A stretch of DNA of 64,000 nt, taken from Helicoverpa zea. Its lineage: Eukaryota > Arthropoda > Insecta > Lepidoptera > Noctuidae. Location of the stretch: NCBI RefSeq assembly GCF_022581195.2, contig NC_061452.1:9369501-9433500 (forward strand), in the 5' to 3' direction. Made by a program: the position numbers and the translations under genes. The notes under the pieces are model-generated. The model was not told the origin of the DNA, searched no databases, and was given only the letters and a program-made list of their open reading frames with translations. Numbering within the stretch: the stretch's first letter is position 1; each line of letters opens with the position of its first letter. This document shows, piece after piece, positions 45,572 to 56,626 of the stretch.

Positions 45572-46618
45572 GACCACCATGACTATAGATATAATAGGTA
45601 TACCGATGTTATAAAAAAGGTACTTAAGTATCATTTTGGTGTTTTTAAAATTCATTCCAAATCGTAAACGTTTATAAATTAGCTATTTTTAGAATTGGAA
45701 TAATTTGTAGCCTTTGAAACTCACAAATAAATAAGGTAGTTTTCAATTAGATACAAAGATATACTCAGGAACTTTACCTTATTATAATTTTACCTAACCT
45801 ACTTATAATACCTTATTGTACCTTACCTACCTTATTATAATTTTACTTATTATAATTGTACCTAACAACCGAGGCCTTTATCTTCCTAGGAGATTTTATT
45901 TTTAACTTGGCATTCTTTTAACTAAATCTAATAAACTAAATAAAATATACTTGATTGTTGCATAAAATAAATAGAGAAAACTTATCTCATTGAGTTTTTT
46001 ATCCCCTGAAGAATTAGTAACAGGGTTAACAAGTCCTCTTTAAAGGCCTCTTTGTGCGGTTCCCACAGACGCCAAGGATAAAGGAGCGTTATCTGCCCCA
46101 ATACCAATACCTACCGATGGCGGCGCCGCTTCCTGAGCTTCAAACTGTTATTAACGCCATCTATTCGCTTACAGTGCTGAGCAAATAGATGGCGCTAAAT
46201 GAATACAGTAATGGCTTTGATTCCTACATTTTCCACCTATTGCTCTAGAGGGAGCTATTTTTTGGTCAGGACTTAAAAGTTAAGCCCTTACAAAGTGTTC
46301 CTTCTTGAAAAAAATATAAAACTATAGTTAATGTAATATAAAACTATAGAAATCTTCAAATGGCTAATAACAGTATTGGATTAAAGCTGCTGCGATATGT
46401 TAGTTAATTAACTCAACCCGATGGGATGCGTCTGACGGGGATTCCCAAGCCCGATTCGATTCCTTTCGGAAGTGTAACAAGTCCGTATCTATTTTACTTG
46501 TAACACTGCTATTTTGTTATTAATATCTAAATGTATGATTATCATTATTAGATATAAGTACTGCCTCACTGAAGTACCTTTTTTCTACATACAAAAAAAA
46601 ATATTACAATAATAAAGC
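45572..46618. other. Intergenic, nothing recognised
   Basis: A tandem-like ttattataattttac motif occurs at 45777-45860. The words gccatctattcg and aatagatggcgct near 46150-46200 form a loose inverted pair. There is no gene. Confidence 0.45.
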
Positions 46619-46624
46619 TTGTGG

Positions 46625-47099
46625 CACATTATAGCAGCATCGCAACAGCACGGCTGCAGCACGGCGTCGCCTCGAATTAAGACTACGGCTAGCTGCCAGC
46701 GCGCCAACCACGCGCTGTCCGCTCGCCGTCGGCTCGCCGTCGGCTCGCCGTCGGCGCGCCGGCCGCGAGGTGTAAACTTGCTGTCAACGCAAACTCAATA
46801 TTATTTTAAGACCATTATGATTGATGTTATGATTGAACACGACGTAATGACGTTGTTTCGCTGCCGGCTCGGAGTCGGCGCGCAATTAGCACGCCGTCGG
46901 CGCGCTGTACGCATGAGGAGCTCGCAGCACGCGGGCGGCGAGTCGTGTGGAAGCGGCAAGCACGCGGACTGCTCGCCGTTGGCTTTTTCATATTGACATT
47001 AGGAAATATATTATAATATACACGATTTAAGGCTCTAAATTGAATGACAACTTAAATGCTGGTGTGGAGCCGTGCTGTTGCGGTGCCGCTATAATGTGC
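46625..47099. mobile_element. GC-rich foldback element
   Basis: It starts gcacattatagcagcatcgc and ends with the inverse of gcacattatagcggcaccgc, with cgcaacagcacggct in both arms. The interior is rich in gccgtcgg and gcgcgcc words. No TWA duplication is visible, so the superfamily is open. ORFs inside are composition artefacts. Confidence 0.75.
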
Positions 47100-48981
47100 A
47101 TTTTAATTTGTTTCCAAATTAACATGAAGATTCGATAAAATATATTAAAAAAAACCCAAAAGCGCCTAAAAATATTTGAAATTGCTTACAGAAAAATATG
47201 CTTCAACTTTCAAAATATTTGGAATGCATTTACTTTCCCATACAGCCATTTTTGGTCGCAGATATGATAAAGATGTAACAAGTCGCAACAGTTTCGTAAC
47301 TGATACGACACAACGTGACTGTGGAGGGATTAGCGTTTACGAGTTGTAACGGTTCAGTAAAAATGTGACGGAAACTAGATTCAGTAACTTTGTGTGGTCG
47401 CTGTGTCGATACTTTACAGCTTAATTTGTAACCACACATTTTAGAAACTTTGCGTTTGGTTTGTAACCAGTGTGCATTGTTGACACAATTGTGTTGTAAC
47501 TGGGTAGTAACATGTGTAGTCGATGTTCCAGAACACTTTAACCTAACTTGCATATATAAAAACATGACGAGAGCCAGTTATTCTCAAACTGTCTATGTTT
47601 TCTGCCATTATCAACCATTTAATGAAATTTAAAATGAGTAAACAACCAAAAACCTTACGTAAATTCCGATGGACTTCAACTTTTTACAGAAGAGTAAAAG
47701 AAATAAGTACGTCCCAAAATATCTCAAGTACCTAATTGTACTCGTACACAAGTTTTTTTTTTTTATTATAATACCTAATATTTTTTTCATGATGTGCATT
47801 GTTGGTAGGGCACATTGACGGATACCCATTTTATTGAACTTAAAACTTATTCTTTTCTAGGCCATTTACAGGAAAACAGTACGGAATTTAGTGGAGGAGC
47901 TTAGTGGTATAGTCCCTAGTGCCAAAGTTTCAACTTTCGAGCTCCAAATCGCTGTTTTTTCGTTTTCTCGGCCAAAACAAGACGTCTTCGTCTTTAACTC
48001 AAGTACTCGGCACAAGCGATATTAATTCTGATGAGCCTCCTTTGGTTAGAACAATGAAAAAAGGCATCTTGACTTGATAAAAACTTTGGGAAACACTGTA
48101 ACCAAATATTAAGAGAAACCATCTTAAAAATCTAGTAATTTTGTAACAATTTACCGTAACATGTCGACACGTGTCGACACATTATCGTAACTTTGTGACT
48201 AGTTGCGACGAGCATATTTTTCATAACAAACATCAAAAATGTTTTTTCATAGTTCATTATTTATCAATCAATCTTGCTAAAATAATTTGTATCAGGATTA
48301 AAATATTTGATATTGTATTTAAATGGAAGCTTTTAAGCACTCAATGTGCATAATTTTATATTTTAATTTTATTTAACAAAAGTTTTTCTTTCGCCAGAAT
48401 TATGAAAACATGATATTACGGTGGCGCGTTGGAAATATCAACATATTCAAAGAAATTACACAGTAAACTTTTTTTCCCAATAAGATTTGAGCATTATAAA
48501 CCATATTAATTAATGAAAACTAAAACTTTGTTAACTTACCTTGAGTTCATCAACTCAAGGTAAGTAAACCATCATTATGGGATTTCTTGTATTTTGTATT
48601 CGTCGTGTCACTCACGCACGAGCCAACGAAATTGATCGAACGAATGAATGATTGAATGATTAGTGCTAACTCTGGTTAAAATATGGTAACAATGTTACGA
48701 CACGGCGACGTAAATTAGAAACCAAATGTTACTTGTTTATTGTGTCGAGATCTTCCCCATTTTTAGTTGCAGCGACGGCGCTAACACGGAACGTCGACGA
48801 GATTATGTTTCGAGATAGATCAGTGTCGACGCTAAGTGTCGAAACGGTTACGTTATGTTCGCAAAAATGGTTATATGGGTTCAATGTGCAGTTGTTAATT
48901 TACCTTATAAATAGACCCTAAACGGTACCTATCTAAACCTCGGTAAATGGTAGTTCGTCGAATTCCCTTTTTTTACAACCT
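47100..48981. other. AT-rich region with scattered gtaac words
   Basis: Blocks near 47250-47420, 48150-48210 and 48680-48860 share cgacac, gtaac and cgtaact words in opposite orientations. They may be remnants of an old foldback element of about 1.6 kb. No coding sequence is evident. A short perfect hairpin lies at 48534-48565. Confidence 0.35.
48534..48565. repeat. Perfect 14-bp hairpin with 4-nt loop
   Basis: acttaccttgagtt and aactcaaggtaagt flank catc. It is not near any gene found here. Confidence 0.85.
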
Positions 48982-49369
48982 GGGGCCCGATTCTCCTAAG
49001 TTAACAATGTCAAAATCGAATCGCAATATGATAGCAATAGCAGTTTTAACCATATCGGGCATTCTGCTACTAATAAAAGACCAATCGTATTCGATTGACA
49101 TTTGATTGGTGTGCGATTGGTCTCCTATTTTGGTGATTTTGGTCTATACGGTAGTTTGCTGTACAATCATTTTGCAATCGTAAATCAATTGCAGTCAAAA
49201 TACTTCATTATTGAATGACAGAACAGGATAACAACGTTTATTTCAAAGAAAACATAGCGGAATGCCACATACGCTTCAATCGTAATCGAGTCGGGATTGG
49301 GTCTCAGTCGAATCGAGTCGAACGTGAATCGTATGTTGCTTTAGTAAAATTAGGAGAATCAGGCCCCTG
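48982..49369. mobile_element. MITE family with gcccgattct ends, copy 2
   Basis: It has the same structure as 45176-45571, beginning ggggcccgattctcctaagt and ending inversely with aattaggagaatcaggcccc. It is somewhat shorter, with small indels. Confidence 0.8.
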
Positions 49370-51334
49370 ATGTCTAAAGTCTTGTTCATCAAAATGGCTA
49401 TCATTCCATACCTACTCAATAGGTAGGTACTTACTTATATACTTAGGTACTGTTCAACTGGGTAGGTCCTACAGTCAAATCCTATAAATTATAGTGTTTT
49501 TAGATCTGGGTGTAGTACCTATCTATTTAACTTTATTTAAAGATTAAATAAATCCGAACATCAGCCACTAGACCGAGCATTTCGAATTTGCATAAAATTT
49601 TCCCTTTTCAAAATTATTATTAGATGACTCAAGTTTCAAAGTTTCTCCCGTCACCATTTTACGAAGAATCCGCAGGGTGCCGTATGTAATGTTAATAAGG
49701 TCCAGATTGATTAATATGATCGATGGACTGGCCAGCGAATCGTACTATGAATCGTAATGGAGCTGGTACCGCTACGTAAATTTAAATTCAATCTCTGTTT
49801 CGAGCGGCCAGTGAAAATGGGGGAGCCCTCGGTGCCGGTCCTACAATTAGATTTAGCTTCAAAATGAGCGTTCTAGTCAGTTTAAAGTTCAACAAAGTTT
49901 TGTTCGATGTGTGGAAAGTTGGTTTTGCTCTCAGTGAGTCTGGTGTTTGTTGCCAGGAAGCGGAGTTGGAATGATTCCGTTGCTGTTTGCTTTGTGTACA
50001 GGTTCGTGAGAAGTATGTTAACTAGATCCCAGGGTGCTTTTTCGGTATTTTTTGTATTCCTATTTTTATTACCCAATTTTTTGCAAAATTTTTGCCACGT
50101 TGCAATTCCCATTAAAAACTTTGTAATTTTTATTCTCGTTTAGAACTAACCTAACCGGTATTTTCAACACGAAAAGTTGGGTAGGTATTATAAGTGGATA
50201 GAAATTTGAATAAAGGAAGTAAGGAGGCCTACATGCCTTACTAAGAAGTCAATTCGAATTAACAAAAAAAACCTAGGCCAAAAATAAATCAATCTAATCC
50301 GTCCGTTATTCTGCACTGTAAGTTTTGTAAGTAAGAACAAAGAATGAAGCTACGAATAGATTCGAGATACAACCTCTTTTAACTCTCCTAAGTGTCCCTA
50401 GGGTTCCGTAGATTGGCAAAAGCAACATGAACGTTCCGTCTCTAAATCAAACAATGAATATTAATTGTTTGGTGCTATTAAACTTTCACAGTGTTTGTAG
50501 GTGAAGTAAATGCTCAAGCATTCATTGAATGCTAAAGTGAAGATAACAATCTATATCCTCGAGTCCATTATGGAAGTCTGACTGACTTCTATTAAATTAA
50601 CGAAGCAACTGAACAAGCTTTTGAATTATTGATTAAGTAGGTACAAGTTAGGTATGCACGTAGATGTTTTTGAAGAGAGATTGACTGGCAGGAAATGGAG
50701 GGAAGGGTGTTCCAAAGAAATCTGTTTCTAACATCAATGAACACCCCGTTCATTAAATATTAGATTCTTATGGAAAAGCTAATCGTTTATATCCCATCCC
50801 AAAAGACACCTTGTTGTAGGTAGAAATAGGTCTGAATATTTTTGAATTTTTATCCTATTATTAGTTAAAAACATCTAGGAATAAATTAGGTACATAACTT
50901 AACTAAGTTAGTGTTTACTTAAATTTTGTTTCCCTAAAGCAAAATAAAACCGATTTTGATTACCTAGTACCTACTTATGGCAGTTTTGACTAAGCTTCAG
51001 GTCATTGAGTTTTATTCTCCTCCAGAGGACTATGCTGATAAAAGTAATTGCTTTTAAATATTGGTTGTTTTAAAGACGCAAAAAATCTATGAAATATCTC
51101 ACAAAATTGCGCACTTAGGTATTTGCTTTAAGAACCTAGTACAAATGGCTAATGAATAAAAATAGCAACAGACACATTAGGTAAATACATTCGGTAATTT
51201 CAACAATTCTCAGGACATTAATAAAAGTCTCTCTAAGTACAAAACTAGAACATAACTAACTAGAAAGTAATCTTCTTACTTGTATTTTTTAATCTTACTA
51301 ATCAATTTTGAAAAAAAAAAACAATCTGAAATTA
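49370..51334. other. Intergenic, nothing recognised
   Basis: Two short overlapping opposite-strand ORFs near 49882-50143 lack any recognisable motif. The remaining sequence is AT-rich. Confidence 0.45.
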
Positions 51335-51575
51335 TAAATAATGTCGGGACACCTTTTTCACACACGGTCGGTTAGCCCCATGGTAAGTTATTTATTAACT
51401 TGTGTTATGGGTGCTAACACAACTGATAAACTACATATAGCTACATATATACATATTTATAAATACATATCATAACACCCAGACCACGGCCAACGAGCAT
51501 GCTCATCACACAAATGTCGACCGAACCGGGAATCGAACCCGGGACCTCATGTTCGGCGGAACACTGATGTGTAAT
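51335..51575 (-). repeat. tRNA-like SINE
   Basis: On the minus strand, gaggtcccgggttcgattcc is a good pol III B-box with T-arm-like context. The rest (tgtgttatgggtgctaacac and tacatatcataacaccc) is AT-rich tail. It is not a functional tRNA, as no cloverleaf could be formed. Confidence 0.65.
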
Positions 51576-52244
51576 TAATGTAGCTTGGATTTTCTATTTT
51601 CCCCGCAAGCACATTTGAGTGTTTCACAGTACTTTCTAGGCATTAAAGATACGAGAATCAAGTTCCGACAGCTATCTGACCTCCATTAGAAAATTGTACT
51701 TTCTAGCAATCAAAGCTTATAGCTTATTTGTCTGTAGACATGTTTGTTGCTTGTTGCAAGAAATTGGCTGGTTAATATAGGTACACAGTGTGTACTACAC
51801 ACTTCAAGATCTCAACAAAATGAGACCGGAATGTCTTATAAGATGATATTTACAAATACTTAAATTCGATAGAAAATGTTTGATAAAGTCACAGTTATAT
51901 CGTTATATCATACAGATAATTTAAATGTAATCTGACTGTAGATAGTAACTACCTCTATGGAGGTGGTGACTTAAAACAATAGAGTAATTTAAACGTAATA
52001 ATGCGTCATCACATTACCTAGTAAGACTTACACAATTAGAACTATAGTGGAAAACATTCTTTGGTAATCAGCATAGCTAGAAAGAATTTCTGGGTTCCAC
52101 AAATTCTAGGAAATCGTAGATCGCTGTTGCGGACTATGAATAGTCTTTTCCATGAAGAGAAAGCTAGAATTGAGCAATAGGAGAACAGAAATAAACCTTT
52201 TCATCCCACCATCTCGGAAAGAGTAGTTTTACCCTTTGATATCT

Positions 52245-53575
52245 GAGTGCTTAGTGCGAGTTTTCGTGAATTTATTTAGGTACGGACTCACATGAGAGCG
52301 CGTATACTAAGATTTGTATGGAACAAAAACAGAGTGCTTAGTGCGAGTTTTCGTGAATTTATTTACGGACTCACATGAGAGCGCGTATACTAAGATTTGT
52401 ATGGAACAAAAACAGCTCCGCCTAGTGTCAAAAATTGGAACCTAAAGTAGCGGGTGCCAGTTTACAAATTTTCGAAATCGAATCGCTCGGACTCTCAAGT
52501 GACCGTGACAGGCACGGGATTGGTTTATTTCTGCCGTGATGCGAGTGCGAGATTCAGATTTTGACAGATCGAATAGTAAATAAATACAAACGCGATCGAA
52601 TTTAACCAAAAAGTTCTCACGAAGATTTTTGTGGTGAAAGTGAAGTGAGGAGATATTCGTATATCAACAATAAAGTTTTTATTTAGTGAAAATAATACCA
52701 AAAATATGGCAGGACGCTTTTTCTTTGCTCGCAGGATGTTTGCGGCCGCAAAGGCCCAAGATGAACGCAACAAAAGCGCCAGAATTGGGGCAAGGGCTTG
52801 CGCATTTTTTAATTCGTTAGTTCACCTCACGGAGACGCAATTTAGACATAGATATAGATTGTCCAAGAAGATTTTTAAGTTCTTGTGCAGTTAACTGAGA
52901 CAACGCACAAATCTAAAATCCACTCTACGTGTTTCCTTGGAACATAAGGTACCTATTTATCAATTCATGTAAGTTACAATATCAATTTCCAAAACAAAAC
53001 TAGGTATGTATATGATTGAAGAAACTTTCTCCTTCTTTTATTTGCAGGTGCTTACCGCTTTATTCTTTTTTGCCACTGGATCCTATCAAAGGCCAATTAG
53101 AGAAGCAAAGCACGTATCCCAAAAAATGTGCAGTGTGTATTTAGAACAAGTAACTGAGGTTCTGACTCATAAAAATATATAAGCTTCCCTAGCACTCCAG
53201 GTGCTAGACAAGAACTTGTCTTCATTTTAAATTAATTAATTTAAAACAACTAAAAACTTTTTTCGGGCGTCGCGTCAAACATAAACAAAACATCCAAACA
53301 ATAACCCCAAAAATTTTGAAAGACAGTCGTCCCATACGATTACATGCTAAAATGACGTCTTTCTAAATTTGGTAGGTTTATCCCACCAAGCGAACGGAAC
53401 ACCAACCTAACAAAAATGATCATCGCTATTCGCCGTGAGGAAACGTGATGCGAGTAATTTGCGAGATGGCAACTCGCACTCGCTTAAATATTGCATTCGG
53501 TTCGTTTGAAGTTGACTCGCTAAACTCGACAGTGAAGTCATTCGCAAAATTTTGTTCAACTCGCACTAGGCACTC
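52245..53575 (+). mobile_element. Harbinger-like defective element, tandem copy 1
   Basis: The left end gagtgcttagtgcgagtt has its inverse at the right end (aactcgcactaggcactc). The first 87 bp are doubled (starts at 52245 and 52332). It carries two exons of a HARBI1-like transposase. The three copies lie head to tail. No TWA duplication is seen, so the superfamily call rests on the protein. Confidence 0.8.
52706..53182 (+). pseudogene. HARBI1-like transposase exons, copy 1
   Basis: Exon a (52706-52948) starts MAGRFFFARRMFAAAKAQDE and reaches the family segment TETQFRHRYRLSKKIFKFLC. A TAA follows in frame where a sense codon is expected, after which LRQRTNLKSTLRVSLEHK continues in the same frame up to a GT donor. 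Exon b (53048-53182) gives VLTALFFFATGSYQRPIREA and KHVSQKMCSVYLEQVTEVLT before a second stop. This order is typical of the N-terminal half of HARBI1-type nucleases; the DDE catalytic half is missing. The enzyme would cut DNA at TWA sites. As it stands only a 62-aa peptide can be made. Confidence 0.82.
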
Positions 53576-53576
53576 A

Positions 53577-54820
53577 GAGTGCTTAGTGCGAGTTTTCGTG
53601 AATTTATTTACGGACTCACATGAGAGCGCGTATACTAAGATTTGTATGGAACAAAAACAGCTCCGCCTAGTGTCAAAAATTGAAACCTAAAGTAGCGAGT
53701 GCCAGTTTACAAATTTTCGAAATCGAATCGCTCGGACTCTCAAGTGAACGTGACAGGCACGGGATTGGTTTATTTCTGCCGTGATGCGAGTGCGAGATTC
53801 AGATTTTGACAGATCGAATAGTAAATAAATACAAACGCGATCGAATTTAACCAAAAAGTTCTCACGAAGATTTTTGTGGTGAATGTGAAGTGAGGAGATA
53901 TTCGTATATCAACAATTAAGTTTTTATTTAGTGAAAATAATACCAAAAATATGGCAGGACGCTTTTTCTTTGCTCGCAGGATGTTTGCGGCCGCAAAGGC
54001 CCAAGATGAACGCAACAAAAGCGCCAGAATTGGGGCAAGGGCTTGCGCATTTTTTAATTCGTTAGTTCACCTCACGGAGACGCAATTTAGACATAGATAT
54101 AGATTGTCCAAGAAGATTTTTAAGTTCTTGTGCAGTTAACTGAGACAAAGCACAAATCTAAAATCCACTCTACGTGTTTCTTTGGAACATAAGGTACCTA
54201 TTTATCAATTCATGTAAGTTACAATATCAATTTCCAAAACAAAACTAGGTATGTATATGATTGAAGAAACTTTCTCCTTCTTTTATTTGCAGGTGCTTAC
54301 CGCTTTATTCTTTTTTGCCACTGGATCCTATCAAAGGCCAATTAGAGAAGCAAAGCACGTATCCCAAAAACTGTGCAGTGTGTATTTAGAACAAGTAACT
54401 GAGGTTCTGACTCATAGAAATATATAAGCTTCCCTAGCACTCCAGGTGCTAGACAAGAACTTGTCTTCATTTTAAATTAATTAAATTAAAACAACTAAAA
54501 ACTTTTTTCGGGCGTCGCGTCAAACATAAACAAAACATCTAAACAATAACCCCAAAAATTTTGAAAGACAGTCGTCCCATACGATTACATGCTAAAATGA
54601 CGTCTTTCTTAATTTGGTAGGTTTATCCCACCAAGCGAACGGAACACCAACCTAACAAAAATGATCATCGCTATTCGCCGTGAGGAAACGTGATGCGAGT
54701 AATTTGCGAGATGGCAACTCGCACTCGCTTAAATATTGCATTCGGTTCGTTTGAAGTTGACTCGCTAAACTCGACAGTGAAGTCATTCGCAAAATTTTGT
54801 TCAACTCGCACTAGGCACTC
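53577..54820 (+). mobile_element. Harbinger-like defective element, tandem copy 2
   Basis: It follows copy 1 after a single base, with one outer 87-bp segment rather than two. Divergence from copy 1 is a few scattered substitutions. Confidence 0.8.
53951..54427 (+). pseudogene. HARBI1-like transposase exons, copy 2
   Basis: Exons a (53951-54193) and b (54293-54427) have the same structure and the same in-frame TAA after FKFLCS as copy 1. Differences include caaagc for caacgc and Lys-Leu-Cys for Lys-Met-Cys in exon b. No indel disturbs the frame. Confidence 0.82.
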
Positions 54821-55986
54821 AGCTCCGCCTAGTGTCAAAAATTGGAACCTAAAGTAGCGAGTGCCAGTTTACAAATTTTCGAAATCTAATCGCTCGGACT
54901 CTCAAGTGAACGTGACAGGCACGGGATTGGTTTATTTCTGCCGTGATGCGAGTGCGAGATTCAGATTTTGACAGATCGAATAGTAAATAAATACAAACGC
55001 GATCGAATTTAACCAAAAAGTTCTCACAAAGATTTTTGTGGTGAAAGTGAAGTGAGGAGATATTCGTATATCAACAATTAAGTTTTTATTTAGTGAAAAT
55101 AATACCAAAAATATGGCAGGACGCTTTTTCTTTGCTCGGAGGATGTTTGCGGCAGCAAAGGCCCAAGATGAACGCAACAAAAGCGCCAGAATTGGGGCAA
55201 GGGCTTGCGCATTTTTTAATTCGTTAGTTCACCTCACGGAGACGCAATTTAGACATAGATATAGATTGTCCAAGAAGATTTTTAAGTTCTTGTGCAATTA
55301 ACTGAGACAAAGCATAAATCTAAAATCCACTCTACGTGTTTCCTTGGAACATAAGGTACCTATTTATCAATTCATGTAAGTTACAATATCAATTTCCAAA
55401 ACAAAACTAGGTATGTATATTTATGATTGAAGAAACTTTCTCCTTCTTTTATTTGCAGGTACTTACCGCTTTATTCTTTTTTGCCACTGGATCCTATCAA
55501 AGGCCAATTAGAGAAGCAAAGCACGTATCCCAAAAAATGTGCAGTGTGTATTTAGAACAAGTAACTGAGGTTCTGACTCATAGAAATATATAAGCTTCCC
55601 TAGCACTCCCGGTGCTAGACAAGAACTTGTCTTCATTTTAAATTAATTAATTTAAAACAACTAAAAACTTTTTTCGGGCGTCGCGTCAAACATAAACAAA
55701 ACATCCAAACAATAACCCCAAAAATTTTGAAAGACAGTCGTCCCATACGATTACATGCTAAAATGACGTCTTTCTAAATTTGGTAGGTTTATCCCACCAA
55801 GCGAACGGAACACCAACCTAACAAAAATGATCATCGCTATTCGCCGTGAGGAAACGTGATGCGAGTAATTTGCGAGATGGCAACTCGCACTCGCTTAAAT
55901 ATTGCATTCGGTTCGTTTCAAGTTGACTCGCTAAACTCGACAGTGAAGTCATTCGCAAAATTTTGTTCAACTCGCACTAGGCACTC
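54821..55986 (+). mobile_element. Harbinger-like defective element, tandem copy 3
   Basis: It joins copy 2 directly but lacks the outer left segment, beginning at agctccgcctagtgtc. The right end is intact (actaggcactc). Confidence 0.8.
55113..55593 (+). pseudogene. HARBI1-like transposase exons, copy 3
   Basis: Exons a (55113-55355) and b (55459-55593) match copies 1 and 2. The first stop is present again, preceded by Cys-Asn instead of Cys-Ser. Splice signals are retained (cataag then gtacct; tttgcag). Confidence 0.82.
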
Positions 55987-56626
55987 TGAGCGCAAAAGCC
56001 GTTTTTATTCTCTAGAGCGGTAAAGTGATTTGAATTTAGAACATCGTGTCAAATCGTGTGCAATACTCCGTTTGTGACAATCTTGATAAGACTTTTCAAA
56101 CAAATAAATATTAAACAAATAAAATACTGCTTAAAATAATTATTCAATTAATTAAGTCATTTTTATTATTGTTTTTACATAGATTTTTAACCTCGTTTCA
56201 TTTTTAAACTGAGTTTTCAAATAAATGAACTTTAATAGATACTGCTTTTTAATTTGATACTCATATGTGCGCGCCATTTTGTTTTTTTGCATTTAGTAAT
56301 TTCCTCGATGAGGTGGGATGAAAAGTTACGTGTTGCACTCGAGTGCAAAGATTTTTCACCTTGAGCTCTTTTGATTCCCTCGCTATCGCTCAGGATTCTA
56401 ATTATTGAAACACTCGCTACGCTCGTGTTTCAATTTTAGAATCCTTCGCTTGTTCGGTCATCAAAATTGAGCTCGCGGTTAAAAAGTAACTTTGCACTCT
56501 TGTATAACAAATAACTATTACCTGATTCTTTGTTCCCAATTTTCTAAGTTTATCCATCCACTTGAAGAAAAAGATTTATTTTGCATTTGATTGTGGCTTA
56601 ATTCCTTTTATTGTTTCTTGAAGCAG
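55987..56626. repeat. Foldback-like repeat before the lipase exon
   Basis: At about 56325-56512, cgtgttgcactcgagtgcaa...gagctctttt is loosely inverse to aattgagctcgcggtt...ttgcactctt. The core aaacactcgctacgctcgtg is itself a near-palindrome. It looks like a MITE remnant; no duplication is seen. Confidence 0.5.

Noticed and set aside
51500..51575. Possible tRNA gene
   Set aside because: A B-box-like T-arm is visible but acceptor, D and anticodon arms cannot be formed. It fits a SINE head.
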